Assembly (NCBI GenBank): GCA_036501845.1
Contig: DASXZO010000044.1
Span: 1 to 34,223, forward strand
Reading direction: 5' to 3'
DNA from: JBBREP01 sp036501845
GTDB taxonomy: Bacteria > Actinomycetota > Acidimicrobiia > IMCC26256 > PALSA-610
DNA length: 34,223 nt
Shown: positions 31,934-34,223 of the stretch, piece after piece
Position numbering within the stretch: position 1 is the stretch's first letter
How the letters are laid out: every line of letters begins with the position of its first letter
The notes under the pieces: model-generated
The model's database searches: none
What the model was told of the DNA's origin: nothing
Seen by the model: only the letters and a program-made list of their open reading frames with translations
Translations under genes and position numbers: made by a program

Positions 31934-33562
31934 TCACTCGATGCTGTCGGCAGGCACGAGGCCGCCGAAGAGGTCGCCGGTGGCCAGATCGCAGCCGGCC
32001 TCGGTGAGCCAACCACGGGCCGCGCCGTCGGGCACGTGGCTCGCGGCCACGAGCATCCCGTGGTCGTGGGCCCGGTTGGCGATCTCCGACACCGACCGTC
32101 GCACCGTCGCTTGGTTCCCGGCCGCGATCGGCCGCGCGAGGTGCACCTCTCCGAAGCCGAGCTCCCCGGCCAGCGCCACGTCGGCCGTGGTCTCCACGTC
32201 GGTGAGCACGAGAGTGACGCCGGCGTCGCGCAGGAATCCCAGCGCGTCGTGCATCGCAGTGGCCGATGTGGTGAGCGCCGCCCGTCGCACCTCGAGGCAG
32301 ATCTGGCCCATCGTGAGGTGAAAGGCGTCGGCGATCTCCGACAAGTGCTGCTCGGCGCGAATGTCGACCAGCATGCGTTCGGACACTGGCGCGTACATGC
32401 GTGGCGGCGTCGTGTGACCGCGTAACACGAGCACCTCGGCCAGCTCACGCGCGACGAACAGATCGACCGGACTTGCGAGGGCGCTGCCGGCAATCATGTC
32501 GATGAACGTGGCCGCACCGAGCGTGCCCAAGTGCGCGTGCTGCCAGCGGGCCCGACCCTCGTAGCCCGCTACCGCGCCCGAAGCGAGGTCGATGACAGGG
32601 CGTAGGTGCGCCTCGATGTGCCCCTGGCTCCACGCGACCCGGAACGCATGCATCGTGACCGTGTCGTCATCGGCTTCCAACCAGCGCGGCACCGACTGCT
32701 CCGACGACGACACTGCGTCCTTGCGCCATTTCGACCGCGCCGCCTTGCGCACAAGATCGGCGACATCGCGGTCCGGCTCGGCAACGGCAAAACCGCAAGT
32801 AATTCCGGCCTGGATCGCGCCCGCGCTCGTGACGATCGGCGCGTCGATGAACGACTCGTAGACGACGCGCGCGATGCGTCGTGCCTCTGTGTTCGTGCGC
32901 AAGCCATGCACGATCAAACCCACCGACGACGCGTCGATGTGGCCGACCACGTCGGAGGTGCGCGCGATGCGTGCCATGCGTCCCGCCACCACGCGGAGTA
33001 TCTCGGCGGCGACCGGCTCACCGAATGCGGTGAGCGCGGCCTCGAGATCGACGTGCACTGCGATCAATGCGCTCGCACCGATTTCGAACGCGGCGTTGCG
33101 CACCGCGTCGTCGAGCGCGGCTTGGAATTGTGCAGCGTCGAGCACGCTGGAACTCGCGTCGAGCGCAAACCCGTGGCTCGCCGCGCCGGCGGCGTCGTCG
33201 CGAAGATCGTGCGCATATACGACGTTGGCGTTGATCAAGCCACCCGGAGCGACGTCGGCGACCGTCGAGAGATGCATCAACACCGGCACACCCTCGCCCG
33301 TGTTGACCAAGACCTCGCCGCTCCATTCACCGGTGCGCAGCAGCTGCGGCCGGATCACCTCGTAGTACTGCGCGAACGCCTCGGGCGGGAAAAGGTCGGC
33401 GGTGGTGAGCCCGTCGATGTCGGATATCCCGAGCCGCTTACGCGCCGCGGGATTGAGATACAGAAGCTCGCTCTCCGAGCCCGACACACCGACGAAGTCG
33501 GCTGTCGTCTCGAGGAACGTGACCAGGTGCGGTACCAGGTCGTCGCGGAACTCAGGACTCAA
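31934..33562 (-). CDS. PAS-GGDEF-EAL protein with both c-di-GMP domains degenerate
   Basis: A 542-aa cytoplasmic signalling protein. The N-terminal PAS domain (about 1-120) includes ETTADFVGVSGSESELLYLNPAARKRLG. A GGDEF-like domain (about 140-300) has the signature replaced: the place of GGDEF reads DASSV in GHIDASSVGLIVHGL. A C-terminal EAL-like domain (about 320-542) has EGR (YEGRARWQH) for EAL. The loop expected to read DDFGTG and the lysine/EGVE metal and catalytic residues are not recognisable (GFGEVHLARPI, GMLVAASHVPD). It should therefore neither make nor break c-di-GMP, and may bind a nucleotide or a protein partner instead. TTG 33562 was chosen because GGGGG at 33571-33575 is eight bases upstream; further upstream TTG codons are possible. 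Confidence 0.87.
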   Translation of the reverse strand: MSPEFRDDLVPHLVTFLETTADFVGVSGSESELLYLNPAARKRLGISDIDGLTTADLFPPEAFAQYYEVIRPQLLRTGEWSGEVLVNTGEGVPVLMHLSTVADVAPGGLINANVVYAHDLRDDAAGAASHGFALDASSSVLDAAQFQAALDDAVRNAAFEIGASALIAVHVDLEAALTAFGEPVAAEILRVVAGRMARIARTSDVVGHIDASSVGLIVHGLRTNTEARRIARVVYESFIDAPIVTSAGAIQAGITCGFAVAEPDRDVADLVRKAARSKWRKDAVSSSEQSVPRWLEADDDTVTMHAFRVAWSQGHIEAHLRPVIDLASGAVAGYEGRARWQHAHLGTLGAATFIDMIAGSALASPVDLFVARELAEVLVLRGHTTPPRMYAPVSERMLVDIRAEQHLSEIADAFHLTMGQICLEVRRAALTTSATAMHDALGFLRDAGVTLVLTDVETTADVALAGELGFGEVHLARPIAAGNQATVRRSVSEIANRAHDHGMLVAASHVPDGAARGWLTEAGCDLATGDLFGGLVPADSIE

Positions 33563-33643
33563 GAGCAAAACCCCCGATAGCCAGGCCCGTCCCACCGGCG
33601 TCCCTGCTCGCCGCGGACACAACAATGGCACACTTCGTTGGGG

Positions 33644-33710
33644 CCTGGGCAACCGGCTGTATCCCCTGCCACATCGCGAGGCTTTTGGCGGAGCGCTCCT
33701 CAGGTGCTTT
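33644..33710 (-). promoter_or_regulatory. GEMM-like (c-di-GMP-I riboswitch-like) motif, degenerate
   Basis: On the minus strand the leader of the PAS-GGDEF-EAL gene reads AAAAGCACC, then GGAGCGCTCC, GCCAAAAGCC, a variable CCTC...GGGG stem and ACAGCCGGTTGCCCAGG. The order GCAC / small stem / C-CAAAGCC / variable stem / AGCCGGGTTGCC is that of actinobacterial GEMM-I aptamers. The AAACC strand and the GNRA tetraloop of the small stem are not intact, so this may be a decayed or variant aptamer, or chance. It ends about 80 nt upstream of the TTG start. Confidence 0.3.
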
Positions 33711-33728
33711 TCTCAGCCCGGGCCGGCG

Positions 33729-34223
33729 TCAGGCCGGGACCACATCGCAAAACACGAACCCGTCACGCTCGACGATGTCGCCCCGGCTCACCTCGATCGG
33801 CGTCTCGAAATCGGGACTGTTCCACACGAAGGTATGGAATTCGCCGCGTTCGCCGCACGGGTCGACGCCGTGGGGCAGGTCGGCCAGCAGTTCCTCGTCG
33901 AAATCGCGCCCGGCGAACTCGCCCGGGAGCACCCGAGGGTCGACGCACGTGATCACGGCGCGCACGCCCGCGTCGAGCATCTCGTGCGCCAGGCGATCGG
34001 TCGGCTCGCTCCAGAGCGGGAAGACGGGCGCGACACCGGTGCCGGCGAGACTCGCCTCGCGGTAAGCACGCACGTCCTCGAGGAACAGGTCGCCGAAGGC
34101 CATCCGCTCCACGTCGTCGTCGAGCGCGGCGCTCAATGCCTCGGTCATCCGCGCTTCGTAGACGTGGTTCGGGCAGGCCTGCGGGATCTCCACGAGATGA
34201 AGTGGGACGCCCAGCCGCTCGGC
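33729..34223 (-). CDS. Dph6-like ATP pyrophosphatase, 5' end cut by window edge
   Basis: The C-terminal 164 residues of a protein of the Dph6/adenine-nucleotide alpha-hydrolase superfamily (PF01902), which adenylates and amidates substrates in the way diphthine-ammonia ligase does. Visible signatures are the run CPNHVYEARM, MAFGDLFLEDVRAYRE, PVFPLWSEPT, VRAVITCVDPRVLPGEFAGRDFDEELLADLP and the hallmark GVDPCGERGEFHTF. The ATP-binding PP-loop (SGGKDS type) would lie upstream, outside the window. Bacteria lack diphthamide, so the substrate of bacterial members is unknown. It ends 166 nt upstream of the PAS-GGDEF-EAL gene. Confidence 0.9.
   Translation of the reverse strand, partial: AERLGVPLHLVEIPQACPNHVYEARMTEALSAALDDDVERMAFGDLFLEDVRAYREASLAGTGVAPVFPLWSEPTDRLAHEMLDAGVRAVITCVDPRVLPGEFAGRDFDEELLADLPHGVDPCGERGEFHTFVWNSPDFETPIEVSRGDIVERDGFVFCDVVPA

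Noticed and set aside
1..34223. Mobile elements, prophage or CRISPR
   Set aside because: No transposase, integrase, phage structural gene, Cas protein or regularly spaced repeat was seen.

Overview
The window is dense, high-GC bacterial chromosomal DNA. GTG and TTG starts, short intergenic gaps, LuxR/LAL-type and SARP/BTAD-type giant regulators, a tRNA without encoded CCA and an otsA/otsB trehalose locus all point to an actinobacterium. An Acidimicrobiia-like lineage is my inference from the overall protein flavour and is not proven here. I see no IS element, prophage, CRISPR array, rRNA or integration site.

Region 1 (1-8660, minus strand) is a sugar-catabolic locus. A small 59-aa protein is followed by a 1002-aa LAL regulator, two tandem GH4 NAD-dependent glycosidases, a NagB-type sugar-phosphate deaminase/isomerase, a YczE-like membrane protein and a Gfo/Idh/MocA dehydrogenase cut by the window edge. 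Several junctions overlap or nearly touch, so the genes from the first GH4 onward look like an operon.

Region 2 (8792-14019, minus strand) is a second run of tightly spaced genes: an ECF-type transmembrane component, its ATPase with a histidine-rich tail, a ThuA-like protein, an alpha/beta hydrolase, a RidA-family protein, a DUF2784 membrane protein and a GDT1/TMEM165-type cation exchanger. A strong hairpin follows the last gene.

Region 3 (14294-22121) is rich in exported proteins on the plus strand: a fibrinogen-like/propeller protein, a cysteine-rich Asp-box propeller and a PF04185 phosphoesterase. Among them lie a GH172 (DUF2961) enzyme with no signal peptide and, on the minus strand, a hypothetical protein with a proline-rich tail.

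Region 4 (22177-26283) holds tRNA-Ile(CAU) on the minus strand and a two-gene trehalose operon on the plus strand: otsA, then a fusion of trehalose-6-phosphate phosphatase with a GH15 trehalase/glucoamylase-like domain.

Region 5 (26296-34223, minus strand) holds a small zinc-ribbon protein, a secreted Calx-beta protein bounded by a perfect 16-bp hairpin, a SARP/BTAD-ATPase regulator, a PAS-GGDEF-EAL protein whose two c-di-GMP domains both look catalytically dead, and a 5'-truncated Dph6-like ATP pyrophosphatase. The leader of the PAS-GGDEF-EAL gene contains a motif that resembles a degenerate c-di-GMP-I (GEMM) riboswitch.
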